A stretch of DNA of 64,000 nt from Cercis canadensis (Eukaryota; Streptophyta; Magnoliopsida; Fabales; Fabaceae): contig QAOA01000773.1 in NCBI GenBank assembly GCA_003255065.1, forward strand, positions 129,728 to 193,727. The letters run 5' to 3'. Within the stretch, counting starts at the first letter, position 1, and every line of letters begins with the position of its first letter. The notes under the pieces are model-generated. The model did no database searches. It saw nothing but the letters and a program-made list of their open reading frames with translations, and was not told where the DNA came from. Made by a program: the position numbers and the translations under genes. Shown piece after piece: positions 32,341 to 43,300 of the stretch.

Positions 32341-33535
32341 AGGTATGTTTAAATTTTAATTATTGCTTAATGTAAATTATTAGTTTTTTTATTATATATT
32401 TTATATGTTTCAAATAGTTTATGTATTTGATAAGTTTTAAATAGTTTATGTTTGGAGTAAAATTTTAGTATAAATAAAGTATGNTTTTTTTTAATGTTGT
32501 TACTATTTTCTTTTCTTTCAATTTATCTCTTATGCTCTCTCTCTTCCCTTTCTTCTTGCACCCTCAAATTTGCAATGTTTATTTTCTATGAAAAAGAAAG
32601 AAACAAAGTTTCATATTGTCATGGGGGGCCTCTGATAAGACATGTTCAACACTTCAACTACTCGTCCGTGAACATGTTTTAGGCAACCCGTGAAGACAAC
32701 GACTTCCTTGAACTAGACAACTACTTCTCAAGTCACTTTAGAAATATTCTTTAAGAATGTGTCTTTTTCCATTTTTTTTTTTAGTTTTTTTGATAATAAT
32801 TAATTTCCTCCAATTTTCAGCCTTTAATTAAGATCAATAATACAAACAAGAAAGGATAAGTTAATTTTTTTTTTTGTCATAAAAAAAAGTTAGATGGCAG
32901 ATAGTTAATTACTTGCTTCGAATCCAAGGCAATTAGTGTATACTTGCAACAAAGGATCACTAACAAGTTTTAAATAGAAGATTTTTATTTTTATTTTTTT
33001 AAAATTTTTATGCAAGGACCTTTATGTTTACACTGTTCAAATTGATGAATTTGAACCAAAGACAAATTAAACTTGAGTCTATGAAAGGTGTACACAACTC
33101 ATGCATAGCACATTTTTATTTCTTAGTCTTTAGTTTTTAAAATGATGAAAAAAAAAATGAAAATATACTATATATGAAAATTATACTTCATGTTTATCAT
33201 GCATTTTTTGTTCTTATAGATAATGTCAGAAAGAATTCCAGAAGGAGGGTTCAGAAAAGATATGATTCTCACATAGATTTTAGCATCTTTCTTATGGGTA
33301 ATTGAGCCTTTGGAAGCTCATGAAAACTCTACTCACATATTGTTGACAAATTGCTTGCTCTTATTGGCGATTATCTTTTACATCAGCTTTGTTCTTCTAA
33401 GAAATAATAATAATAATAAAAAAACAATGTCATATAATCAATCTCTATCTTGTTATAATTCATATTATAAATTGGCCAGAAAGCCACAGCTAAGTTGTTT
33501 TTTCCAATGGGAACTCTGATCTTTACTACTTCTGT

Positions 33536-33661
33536 AACTGTAAACGATAACTTTATCTTAAGCTTTACGAATTCAGTGATAGTGAAAGTTAAACTAATAA
33601 CTGTAAAAGATAACTTTATCTTAAGCTTTACGAATTCAGTGACAGTAAAAGTTAAACTAAT
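33536..33661. repeat. 63-bp tandem dimer
   Basis: 33536-33598 and 33599-33661 are head-to-tail copies differing at only a few bases (for example CGATAAC/AGATAAC, AGTGATAGTG/AGTGACAGTA). Each copy contains CTTAAGCTTTACGAATTCAG. No N between copies, so likely genuine. Confidence 0.93.
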
Positions 33662-34010
33662 GCACATTTTTAGCTGATCACGTGACTCATGCAAATTCTT
33701 AGCTGGATCATCAATTATCAAGTGCATGTGCAAAGTAAATGGACTCTATTGGGAACCTTCCAAACAGTTTCGCTGTCTAAAATTCATAGTTCTGAGTCGT
33801 GAATCACATCAATGAAATGATAGTTTCTGTTCACTGCCGGTAAATCATTAGAAATCTGCAGTACCTGAAAAACCAATGATTGAGAATCTTCTTTAGAATA
33901 TTTGTGAAGATTAAAGAAATTTCTCTTTACATTAATCTTTGAAGAATGATATATAAGCTGATTGTAAGCTGATTGGTTGAGGAATGATATTTAGCCGATA
34001 CAAATTGCTC

Positions 34011-34443
34011 AAATTAGTAACAATCTTCATCATTTTTTATTTATCCAACTGTAACCTCTGAATCCTCTTTAAATTCTTGTCAAATTTTTTCTGTCTAAAC
34101 AGGAGTATCTTAACCTTCAAATATTTTCTTTTCTCTGTTTTAACTATCTGCAACATCATTAAACTAAAAGTACAATTTAAAACAAATCTTTAATTTCCAA
34201 AACTGTTAAGAATAAGGATAATTATCNAAATTAGTAACAATCTTCATCATTTTGTATTTATCCAACTGTAACCTCTGAATCCTCTTTAAATTCTTGTCAA
34301 ATTTTTTCTGTCTAAACAGGAGTATCTTAACCTTCAAATCTTTTCTTTTCTCTGTTTTAACTATCTGCAACATCATTAAACTAAAAGTACAATTTAAAAC
34401 AAATCTTTAATTTCCAAAACTGTTAAGAATAAGGATAATTATC
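34011..34443. repeat. 216-bp direct repeat around N at 34227 (probable assembly artefact)
   Basis: 34011-34226 and 34228-34443 are equal-length, nearly identical copies (for example CATTTTTTATTT versus CATTTTGTATTT) meeting at the N. Confidence 0.9.
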
Positions 34444-34827
34444 ACATGCTTATCTGCATCACATGGTGTTCACACGTCGCAGCTCTGAAATTCAGAACCA
34501 CATACAGGTCATGCGGACACAGTTTGTGTCTGGTTTTAGTGTGAACACCCATAAGGGATAAACTTACATTTGTGGCTACTTTCTTTGTCTCGTGAACCAA
34601 CGGGGACCCAACTATACCTTTTGGCATTTTTCATATTCACACCAACAAAGGAGTAAACTTTCAATTAAACTAAAACATAAAGCATGAACTTCTCTTCATC
34701 TAACCTTTTAGTTCCACCTTCAAATTACCTTCTTTATAGCTGTAAACAAACCTGCAATCACTGCTTTCTAGTTCACAGTTGACTGGTTTTTGCATGATTG
34801 GCATAAATAACCTTTTCTTGGTGGGCC

Positions 34828-34834
34828 TATAAAA
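34828..34834 (+). promoter_or_regulatory. TATA box of the proline-rich protein gene
   Basis: TATAAAA lies 165 bp before the ATG. Transcription would start near 34860, giving a purine-rich leader of about 130 bp. Position and match only. Confidence 0.55.
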
Positions 34835-34992
34835 GTTTATTATTAATTGTTCCTAACACAGACAACAAAGAAAGGGGCAAAGACAAGATAAGGAAGAAAA
34901 AGGAAAGAGGGAGATAGTAAGGAGCATATCTGAGTGACTCTATTAGATATATAGGACTTCACAGTTCACGTCTATTTAGAGAGTTTCTCAGA

Positions 34993-36245
34993 ATGTCTTG
35001 GTTCCTTGTAGTTCTGTTTCTCAGTCTCACATTTACTAGTGTTTCAGAAGCTAGCCATGGAAAGAAACTTCATTCTGCTGTTGTTATTGGCACTGTCTTC
35101 TGTGACACATGCTTTCAGCAGGATTTCTCCATGGGAAGCCATTTCATTTCAGGTGCATTCAATTTCTTAAACTCTTCCTTTTCTTGGGAAATTGGGTTTT
35201 GATCTGCAAGATATTTTCTTTTCCAGCTAAAAGAGCTAACACCTTTATGTATGATTCTTGTGGTTCTATATATAATATTTTAGGTGCATCTGTTGCTGTG
35301 GAATGCAAAGATGGGAATTCAAACTCAAGATTTAGGAAAGAAGTAAAGACAGATGAGCATGGGGAATTCAAAGTGCAGCTTCCTTTCTCAGTGAGCAAAC
35401 ATGTGAAGAGAATCAAAGGGTGCACTGTGAAACTGATAAATAGTAGTGAACCTTATTGTGCAGTGGCCTCAGCAGCAAGTTCTTCTTCACTACGTCTAAA
35501 GTCAAGAAAGCAAGGAGAGCACATATTCTCAGCTGGGTTTTTCTCCTTCAAGCCTCTTAAGCAGCCAAACCTCTGCAATCAAAAACCAAGCATTCAAAAT
35601 TCCAAGCAACTTGGTTCTGTGAAAAGTGGTTTTCCTCCAAAATTTGACCCTTCATTTCCCCCTCCACTTCAGGATCCAATCACACCTGGGGGTGGTTTTC
35701 CTACTCTTCCTCCTCTTCCCAAGTTACCTGACCTTCCACCATTGCCAACACTCTCTCCTCTGCCTCCCCTTCCAGGAATGCCATGGCTTCCACCAGTTCC
35801 TACAAATGCTAAACAATCTTCAAACGAAGCTGAGTCTTCAGATAACAAAGTAGCTCACCCTGACGTTTTTTTCCCTCCTAACCCATTTCAGCCACCTCTT
35901 ATTCCTAACCCATTTCAGCCACCTCCACTTATACCTAACCCATTTCAGCCATCTCCATCTCCTCTTATTCCAAACCCATTTCAGCCACCAAGTCCACCAC
36001 CTCTTATTCCTAACCCATTTCAGCCACCAAGCCCACCACCACTCTTTCCTAACCCATTTCAGCCAACACCCCCATCAGGGCCATCACATTCACCATTGTT
36101 TCCTTTCCCACCAATACCAGGTTTAACTCCGTCACCGCCGCCGCCCCCACCACCATTTTTCCGGTTCCCTTTCCCTCCATTGTTCCCTCCACCTGGTGGC
36201 CCTGGCACGCCCCCTGCTTCTTCTTCAAAGAATACTTTGCCTTGA
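34993..36245 (+). CDS. Secreted Ole e 1/extensin-type proline-rich protein (373 aa, 2 exons)
   Basis: Exons 34993-35152 and 35284-36245 (intron 131 bp, GT-AG) give 373 codons plus TGA. Residues 1-20 (MSWFLVVLFLSLTFTSVSEA) form a signal peptide. An Ole e 1-like domain follows (about 30-140), with VVIGTVFCDTCFQQDF, the VAVECKD strand, GCTVKL and PYCAVA cysteines. From about residue 175 the protein is Pro-rich, with LPPLPxLP runs and then six copies of a PNPFQPP module, ending in a long Pro run. Cell-wall proteins of this group (pollen Ole e 1 allergen and extensin family) are thought to sit in the apoplast. Splicing restores the conserved ISGASVAVECKD junction; the open frame read through the intron is not the real product. 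Confidence 0.88.
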
Positions 36246-36528
36246 ATTGATTAAATGTTAAATGGAAGTCATCCATGTGTAATTCTCCATTAATACCTTC
36301 CCCATGTGGCATTTTAGTTACTTTCTTATGTAAATTTTAATATGGTTATGATATAATTAGCACAAAAAAAAAAAAACATGGGAATGGATGTGTAGCATGC
36401 AAAGTGCCTATTACTGAGAAAATTGAGACACCATTATTGTATTAGTAATATATTTAAGGACATTATCATCTTTGAGCTTCACTACGGTAAATTCTTATTA
36501 TTATTTATGTACTTTTTGAATTCTTGAA
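36246..36528. other. 3' UTR of the proline-rich protein gene
   Basis: AT-rich trailer after the TGA, with an A-run at 36363-36376. No separate feature. Confidence 0.5.
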
Positions 36529-37098
36529 TCATTCTTGAAATGGACTCTTCTGATTGGGGTGTGTGGCTGTATATATATTGCATTGCTTGAACTGCGGATA
36601 CCATTATTGGTCCTCTAGCCAATAGCTCCTATTGGTGTTTTTTTGTGTTATGTTTATACACTACACCTTTAGTTATTTTTTTTTAAAAAAAATAACTATG
36701 AATTATATAGATACTACGATATTTTTTTTTTGATTTAATAAATGTAGAGCACAGTTACTAGTTACTACACAATTGTACGTAAATCATATATATGTGGTTA
36801 ATAAAAACTATATANTCATTCTTGAAATGGACTCTTCTGATTGGGGTGTGTGGCTGTATATATATTGCATTGCTTGAACTGCAGATACCATCATTGGTCC
36901 TCTAGCCAATAGCTCCTATTGGTGTTTTTTTGTCTTATGTTTATACACTACACCTTTAGTTATTTTTTTTTTAAAAAAATAACTATGAATTATATAGATA
37001 CTACGATAATTTTTTTTTTGATTTAATAAATGTAGAGCACAGTTACTAGTTACTACACAATTGTAAATCATATATATGTGGTTAATAAAAACTATATA
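36529..37098. repeat. ~285-bp direct repeat around N at 36815 (probable assembly artefact)
   Basis: 36529-36814 and 36816-37098 are near-identical, with small differences (ACTGCGG versus ACTGCAG, and a 4-base indel at ACAATTGTACGTAAATC). A second N at 37139 closes a poly-T run just downstream. Confidence 0.9.
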
Positions 37099-37105
37099 GA
37101 CCAAG

Positions 37106-37138
<33 letters not shown>

Positions 37139-37139
37139 N

Positions 37140-37980
37140 ACCAAAACCAAACTGACCAATCAAGGAAAAATATCAACTGAAAAGTATCAATTGGGCTTTT
37201 AAAATTTTTTTTTTTGTTCTGTTCTGTTTAATCAAATTGATTCGGTTCCTTACACCCCAAAATTATAGTGTTCTTTTGAGAGAAGCTGAAAATGAAAAAA
37301 GACTCCAATTTTGTGGCCTCTCCATTGTTTCTGCTTATAATATCAAGCGCTATAGCTGCAGGGTCAATATATGAAATACCTTAGAGCAGCTTATTTCTTT
37401 TCTTGGATCAGAAAGTATGGGTGACCTAAATCTATTCTGTTCATAAATGTTTCACTACCATAACTAATTTAGATCACAGAATCAAAGAATATATTAGGGT
37501 TCACAATTTTGAGAAGATTCATTCTGCTACCAAATAGTTCAGGGAAAAGACATTGAATAACCCTAATTCTATTAGAACAAGTAATCGGTAATCATAATAA
37601 TATTACACAACTAATTGTAATAGAGATAAAAATAAATTCCTAACCAACTAATTAGTAGATATTCTAACACCCAAAACAAATAATCATAAATTTCTTCAAT
37701 TATTTATAATTTAATCCTAATTTTTCACTCATAAACCCTAAATCTCAAATCATAAAATACATAAATAATTGCTATAATTAACACGATTTTCATCTGTCCA
37801 TGCATTACATAGGTCTCAATTCTAGAATGATCCAATATTAGTTAGAATTAGATACAGAATATTATTCAGCCTTAGTTTCCTTAACTTATAGGAAACTTTG
37901 GGCCCAAGACACAGAAACAAAAAGAGCCCTTCTTGGATATGGTTTACAAAGCTTGAAGAACTCTCCCCTTCTTCAATCCC
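37140..37980. other. Intergenic, no gene seen
   Basis: AT-rich with many TAATTA-type words. TTATATATTA at 37981-37990 is a possible TATA box for the A20/AN1 gene, 110 bp before its ATG, followed by a CT-rich leader. Confidence 0.45.
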
Positions 37981-38100
37981 TTATATATTACGCCAACCTT
38001 CTCAATCATCCACCAATTTTCAAGCTCTCTTCCTCCAAAAATCTCCCAACAGATTTCCAGTTTCTCTCTACTTTTTTTTTCCCCTTATTTTAACATCAAC

Positions 38101-38607
38101 ATGGCATCAAGCAACATGGATCCACCCCTTTGTGCCAATGGTTGTGGCCTCTACGGCTCTGCTGCGAATAAGAACCTCTGCTCAAAGTGCTACAAAGATC
38201 TTCTCAAAGAAAAGATCAATAAATCAGCTCAAGCATTGAGCTTGAAACAGGCTGAAAATATAGAGATTGAAGACTCATCCAACTCTTGTGTTTTCGTCCT
38301 TGAATCTTCTACTGCTAAGCGATCGTTGCCCAGTGCTTGTGACATTGAGAATGCTGCTGCTTCTGTTGCTGTTACTGTCACTGCCTCTGCTTCTGAAGGG
38401 AAGACGAAGAAGAAGAACAGGTGCAAAAACTGCAACAAGAAGGTTGGGCTAACAGGGTTCGAGTGTCGCTGTGGGGGCGTGTTTTGTGGAAAGCATAGAT
38501 ACCCAGAAGAGCATGCATGCAAAGTGAACTTCAAGGAGATTGGTCGCCAACTTTTGGCCAAACTGAATCCCATCTGCAAGGCTGATAAGTTGGAGTCCAG
38601 GGTTTAG
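38101..38607 (+). CDS. A20/AN1 zinc-finger stress-associated protein (168 aa)
   Basis: Single exon of 168 codons plus TAG, the usual size for plant SAPs, which are often intronless. The A20 finger runs from about residue 11: CANGCG..., then CSKCY (Cys11, Cys15, Cys27, Cys30). A Ser/Ala-rich linker follows. The AN1 finger spans about residues 107-147: RCKNCNKKVGLTGFECRCGG, then FCGKHRYPEEHAC, with the expected Cys and His ligands, ending in the family tail NPICKADKLESRV. SAPs are induced by abiotic stress; some act as ubiquitin ligases or ubiquitin-binding proteins. Start chosen at 38101 because MASSNMDPPLCANGC matches family N-termini; an ATG at 37898 is in another frame. Confidence 0.95.
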   Translation: MASSNMDPPLCANGCGLYGSAANKNLCSKCYKDLLKEKINKSAQALSLKQAENIEIEDSSNSCVFVLESSTAKRSLPSACDIENAAASVAVTVTASASEGKTKKKNRCKNCNKKVGLTGFECRCGGVFCGKHRYPEEHACKVNFKEIGRQLLAKLNPICKADKLESRV

Positions 38608-39154
38608 CTTCTGGATTGGAACTTAATTACTAGTATATTAGGTTGGTCATTGTTAATGTTTAGGAATTATTTTTTTTAAAATAGTACAATTTTTTTTAAT
38701 GAATTTCTAAAGTTGTTAGTTTATTTAGCTTTATTTGCCATGAATGAGAAACAAAATTATTGAAGGTTGGAGAGTTGCTCATCATATGCGGGCTTCAAAC
38801 CTTGTAGGTTGCTAGTTCTAACTTTTAGGGTTTATCTTTTAATCAGGATTTAAATTGAATTGCGGTTATAGTCATAGCTGTGGTTGCGTTATGGGAATTG
38901 CAGATGTAACTGTGCAATTTAAAACCCTGCACTTAATATTTTATATCTTGTTTATATTTGCAATATGATGTTTGTTCTTCTATATGTATCAATAATGAAA
39001 ATGCATGTATAAAAGATCCAAAAATTCACACCAAGACTCTTGCATATGCTTCGATTACAACTGTTGAACACTACGATGCGTTTTAGAGTAATATGAAGTA
39101 ATTATACCAATAAACCAAGTCTATGTAATTTCTGAGACCTATCCTCTTAAAAGT
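38608..39154. other. 3' UTR and intergenic DNA
   Basis: 38608 to about 38720 looks like 3' UTR. Around 38755-38870 short motifs such as GTTGCTAGTTCTAAC could be a decayed SINE, but there is no TSD. Nothing else seen. Confidence 0.35.
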
Positions 39155-39519
39155 AATCGAAAATTGAACAGAAGTTACAGAATAAAGAAGGCTGCAGAAG
39201 GAAAAACTTTGAAGCATATAATGAAGTCCCCTTTACAGATATGCACCTCTTCAATCACAACTGAGTTATGCTGAAACAAGTTAGAAAGGGCTCAAATTTT
39301 TTTATCTTCCCCCTTGTCTCTTCATGTTATATTGAANAATCGAAAATTGAACAGAAGTTACAGAATAAAGAAGGCTGCAGAAGGAAAAACTTTGAAGCAT
39401 ATAATGGAGTCCCCTTTACAGATATGCACCTCTTCAATCACAACTGAGTTATGCTGAAACAAGTTAGAAAGGGCTCAAATTTTTTTATCTTCCCCCTTGT
39501 CTCTTCATGTTATATTGAA
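39155..39519. repeat. 182-bp direct repeat around N at 39337 (probable assembly artefact)
   Basis: 39155-39336 and 39338-39519 are equal-length copies, nearly identical (for example ATAATGAAGTCC versus ATAATGGAGTCC). The join duplicates the start of a serpin pseudogene. Confidence 0.92.
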
Positions 39520-39760
39520 CCTAATGGCTGCAGGGGTCTTCAGGATTCAGAAAAAACCTTGAACCAGCTCCTTTCAATGTTGGGATCTGAAAGAATTAGT
39601 GAGCTGAACTTAGTGTCTTTACAAACAATTTCATGTTAGGTGTGGTGGTTAGGGGCACAGAAGCATCACTGGAGGTCTAACCTTGTCCTTCATCAATGGA
39701 GCTTGGCTGGAAATTGGCAGTTATGTAGTGGTACCGCCGAACTTGGCTGGAGATACAAAT
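39447..39760 (+). pseudogene. Serpin pseudogene, N-terminal part (copy A)
   Basis: Serpin N-terminal motifs occur across plus frames: SSPLSLHVILNLMAAG (about 39490-39537), then after a frameshift KTLNQLLSMLGSERISELNLVS, then after a stop and another shift TGGLTLSFINGAWLE (about 39675-39715). These match helix A-C regions of plant serpins and align with copy B at 42.8 kb. At least two frameshifts and several stops make it non-functional. Similarity ends abruptly near 39720-39760, where an inverted NLR fragment begins. Confidence 0.75.
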
Positions 39761-39764
39761 GTAG

Positions 39765-40945
39765 ACTCACGTAGGGTTTCTGAATATCAATGAGCAGCTC
39801 TACCATAGGAGGACATCGCACTAAGTATAACGTTTTGAGGAGAGGCATTGCTCCTTTATCTATTTTTAAGGTCCTCAAGCCTTGCATTCTTCCTAAATAT
39901 AACTGTTTTAGCTTTCTGAACCATCCCTCTTTGAAATGCAACTCGTCACCACCATACGAGTTGACAAGAATGAGCTGCAACAGTTCTGGTAAGTCTTTAA
40001 GAGCAGGTAGTGGATCTTCCATTAGTCCTCACCATCCCAAGCGTAAGACAACTAGATTTTGAAGCGTAGGAATTTCTAATCGTCCTTTTAGGTAAAGACG
40101 CTGAAGGTTTAGTGGAGAGACTTTTAAAGATTGCAAGTCAAGAATCTCATGCTCTTCCACTGCTCCTATATACAGTGAACAAAGATGCGTCATGCTCTCT
40201 ATTGCACTGCAAAATAGGTTTACATTCTGTGGTTCTTAGCCTTACAATGCTCAACCTCCTCATCTCCTTCTTCAATTCTTTTATTAGGCCATCTCCATTA
40301 GTCATATCAAGAGCACATAACTTCTGCAGGGCCCTTAAACACCCTATGCCTTCCTTTATCTCTACTCCTTGAAAAACTCCATAACGCAAACCAGTTCCTA
40401 GAGAATAATATGCCAGAAGATGACGCAGCTTGACAATATTGTTAATCTCTACTGGCAATTGATGCACTTGAGTGTTTTTTAGGTCCAGAGTCAGCAGGTT
40501 CATAAGCTGGCCAATGAACGTTGGAAGCTTCTTGATCTTCGTATTCCTTAACCTTAAATACTTTAAATGCAATAGCTTGAGTAGTCCTCAGGAAAAAGGC
40601 CAAAGTACAAGAGGCACAACTTGAGATGGTAAGAAAGATCATGATAACTTTCTAATAAGACTTTTAAGATGTGGATCACTAGCTAATGTTGAGCCAAGGC
40701 TATTACGTACCTTTTGTCATTCAAACACATTATTCCCTTTGGTTAATATGAGACCGGCAATATCCACAATATATAGCAAGTGAAACTCCATCACACTTCT
40801 TAACTATGTCTTGAGACAATCCCTTTTGTTCTTCAGGGCAGCCTTCCGGATCAAGCGGAAAGGTCTTCAAATAGAAGAGCTTTAAAGCATCATCTCGATG
40901 AAGAGATTCAGTTCGTGGATATGAACAAGTGCAGAACGTTTGCAA
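39765..40945 (-). pseudogene. CC-NBS-LRR (RPM1-like) resistance gene remnant
   Basis: On the minus strand, from 40945 down: an NB-ARC segment (DDALKLFYLKTFPLDPEG, then LSQDIVKKCDGVSLAI, the degenerate GLPLAI block), then SYHDLSYHLKLC(L)LYFGLFPEDYS of the ARC2 region. The sequence then jumps to LLHLKYLRLRNTKIKKLP and further LRRs (TLDLKNTQVHQLPVEI, LRRLSIVRL), and after another frameshift LQNLVVLRLGW, a stop, and GLMEDPLPALKDLPELLQL. The P-loop, winged-helix end and early LRRs are missing. Frameshifts and stops show it is dead. Confidence 0.85.
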
Positions 40946-41023
40946 AATTCAGCTACACCCCTATCCCTTGTGGTGATTATTATCCTACTGCTTTTGTTGT
41001 TATTTGGTAATGCAAATTCCACA

Positions 41024-41223
41024 GCTCCCCAAAAGTCTATTTCCCATGTATCGTCATGAAGTGAATGAGGAAGGAACAGAAGCTGCTGCTAGCACTGCTG
41101 TTCTTTGTACGTGCTCAGCCAAGCTTTGTTGCGGACCATCCATTCATGTTCATGATAAGGGAAGAGACTTCTATGGCGGTGTTGTTCATTGGAGCAGTGC
41201 TCAACCCACTTTTGGTTTCTTGA
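41024..41223 (+). pseudogene. Serpin pseudogene, C-terminal part (hinge to stop)
   Basis: The serpin hinge [14 protein letters not shown] (about 41058-41099) is followed, after a frameshift in the reactive-centre loop, by [16 protein letters not shown] and [13 protein letters not shown] with a stop at 41221-41223. This is the family's C-terminal signature. No body between the N-terminal fragment (copy A) and this piece remains; the interval holds the inverted NLR remnant. Same orientation as copies A and B. Confidence 0.85.
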
Positions 41224-42804
41224 ATTTTATGGTATTTTGAGATATTGGGAGCTTGTAGCTCTGTTATTCTAGATTGAATTTTATATCTCACACTAGTAAT
41301 CACGTGGTTCAGAGATCTAAAATACTTTGTATCCACTATTAGAGCTAGATTTATTTTCCATTGTGCTGTGAACCTTCTCATGAGAGGGAAACCGTTATTT
41401 GCCTTCTAATTAGGTTATATCTGAGGATACCATTCTCCCATTTGTCCTTATCTTATCATTTTAATGATAAATTCTTTTTATCTATTGGCAAAATAAATGC
41501 TTAAATAAATTAGAAAGCACAATTGGTGATTATCCATAGGATTTAAGTTGTAGTTTTCATACCCTGTTCTCCCAAATTTCCTAGCAAAAAAGTTAGGTTT
41601 CATCTATCTAAGGGCTAATACTTCTATCTGATGAAAAAAAAAAAAAANAAAAAAAAAAAAAACCCCACTCGGAAGGAGGGTAACGTGGTTATAATATAAT
41701 AAAATTAAATAAATTATGAGCCAATTTCCCAACAAGATAATATAGTAGAAATTAACAAAGAGTCAAGAATCACTATTAATCAGGGAAAAAAATAAAGAAA
41801 AAGAAGCAAGATTAATTTATACATATTCGCTAACCTTTTTATTTTTCTTTTCTCTTTCAATTTTTTCAACAAAATTCTTTCACTCCAATGCCTTTTTACG
41901 TAATTTGATAGCTAGTAGCACCTTTTGCTTGTTAGAGGTGCAGCGGTTTTTGATAATTCTTCAATAGAAAATATAANTAACAAAGAGTCAAGAATCACTA
42001 TTAATCAGGGAAAAAAAATTAATAAAAAGAAGCAAGATTAATTTATACATATTCGCTAACCTTTTTATTTTTCTTTTCTCTTTCAATTTTTTAAACAAAA
42101 TTCTTTCACTCCAATGCCTTTTTACGTAATTTGATAGCTAGTAGTACCTTTTGCTTGTTAGAGGTGCAGCGGTTTTTGATAATTCTTCAATAGAAAATAT
42201 AAAGTAAGCCATCCCATTCTGCATCAATAATGGGTCCTCACTATTGGCATCAGTAGTGACAGGAACATATTTTCTTTATCAGAAGTAATTAATAATAAAA
42301 CAAGACCTTCAAAGGTGTAGATACTCGGTCTTTTGGCCTATGTATTTAGACCTATTTAGTTAGAGGCTCACATCATCAAAATCTGTATATACTTAACATA
42401 TTCATTAACCATCACCTATAAATAACTCTCAGCAATATGTACACGGATTTTTTGCTCCCTTTAGCATTCATTACACTTATTTCGGACCATTCTAACTTAA
42501 GCTTCGGAGCTCGAATATTATCACCTAACTCTTAGTTCATTTGTTATTGTACATTCTTAATTCGACCTTATCCACCTTTCAACCTTTAGCTCAGATCAAA
42601 CAGGGTAAAATATATATATAAAATCATCACAATACAATAATATCATTCACCAGTTATTAAATTATCACAATACATATAAGTTAAGCAAAAAGAGCAGTAG
42701 CAGCAGCTAACAATATTTGAAGCCTAGAATGGAAATTCTCTTTACAGATATTCACCCTTTCCTTCGACACTGATTTTTGTTTGAAATTGGCATACAGAGT
42801 TCTG
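41224..42804. other. Intergenic, AT-rich, with N-joins at 41648 and 41977
   Basis: The N at 41648 lies within a poly-A run. No coding exon seen before the second serpin fragment. The open frame on the minus strand (41115-41381) overlaps the serpin end antisense and is not a gene. Confidence 0.5.
41753..42202. repeat. ~224-bp direct repeat around N at 41977 (probable assembly artefact)
   Basis: 41753-41976 and 41978-42202 are near-identical copies with a few substitutions (for example AGTAGCACC versus AGTAGTACC), meeting at the N. Confidence 0.9.
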
Positions 42805-43107
42805 ATGAAACAAGTTGAAAGGGATAAGAATTTTGTGTCTTCTCCATTGTCTCTTCATATTATATTGAGCCTTATTGCTGCAGGTTCCAAGGGGAAAACG
42901 TTAGACTAGCTCCATTCATTTTTGGGATCAGAAAACATTCATGACCTGGATTTGGTTGAGGGGAGAACAAGCATCAACGGAGGTCCAATTTTTTCATTCA
43001 TTAATGGGGATTGGGTTGAGCAAAGTTTTGGTTTGAAGACATCTTTTGAAGAGATAGTCAAACAAGTTTACAGAAGCCACGTTGAAGAGATTGACTTCAT
43101 AAACAAG
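42805..43107 (+). pseudogene. Serpin pseudogene, first exon (copy B), one in-frame stop
   Basis: One frame from ATG 42805 to the donor at 43107/43108 encodes a serpin exon 1: FVSSPLSLHIILSLIAAGSK, then KTLD, a TAG at 42907-42909, LHSFLGSENIHDL, INGGPIFSFINGDWVEQSFG and SFEEIVKQVYRSHVEEIDF. The TAG stands where relatives have Gln (CAG). The donor GTATTC lies where the single plant serpin intron normally sits. No second exon follows: a MITE begins at 43301 and the next gene is unrelated. The N-terminus is also shorter than in typical serpins. Confidence 0.85.
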
Positions 43108-43300
43108 GTATTCTTTGACTACTATTTTTGTTCTTCATCTGCAATCAGGAACATGCTTATATTCTCATTTGAATACACATTATAAAGAGGTCCCATAGCA
43201 GTTCAACATTAAAAGAAGATTTGTTCTTAAGTCAAAAGATGAATAAAAAATCTAAAAATTATTGATATCGTTATAATATATATATACTTAAATTAAATTA

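Larger units (their letters stand above)
32343..34820. other. AT-rich intergenic DNA, mostly without features
   Basis: Contains an N at 32484 without an obvious flanking repeat. A plus frame at about 33223-33519 begins ATGTCAGAAAGAATTCC, has one in-frame stop, and then encodes a hydrophobic stretch; I do not recognise it and do not call it. The tandem dimer at 33536 and the N-join at 34227 are listed separately. Confidence 0.45.

Noticed and set aside
33223..33519. Small membrane protein gene
   Set aside because: Has an in-frame stop, no homologue that I recognise, and ends in an Asn/Lys run from an AAT repeat.
35109..36245. 378-codon ORF as the proline-rich protein
   Set aside because: It reads through the intron and lacks the signal peptide; splicing 35152 to 35284 gives the family-like product.
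37100..37139. Poly-T run as a poly-A tail of a minus-strand retroposon
   Set aside because: It ends in an N, so its length and neighbours are unreliable; no retroposon body or TSD is visible.
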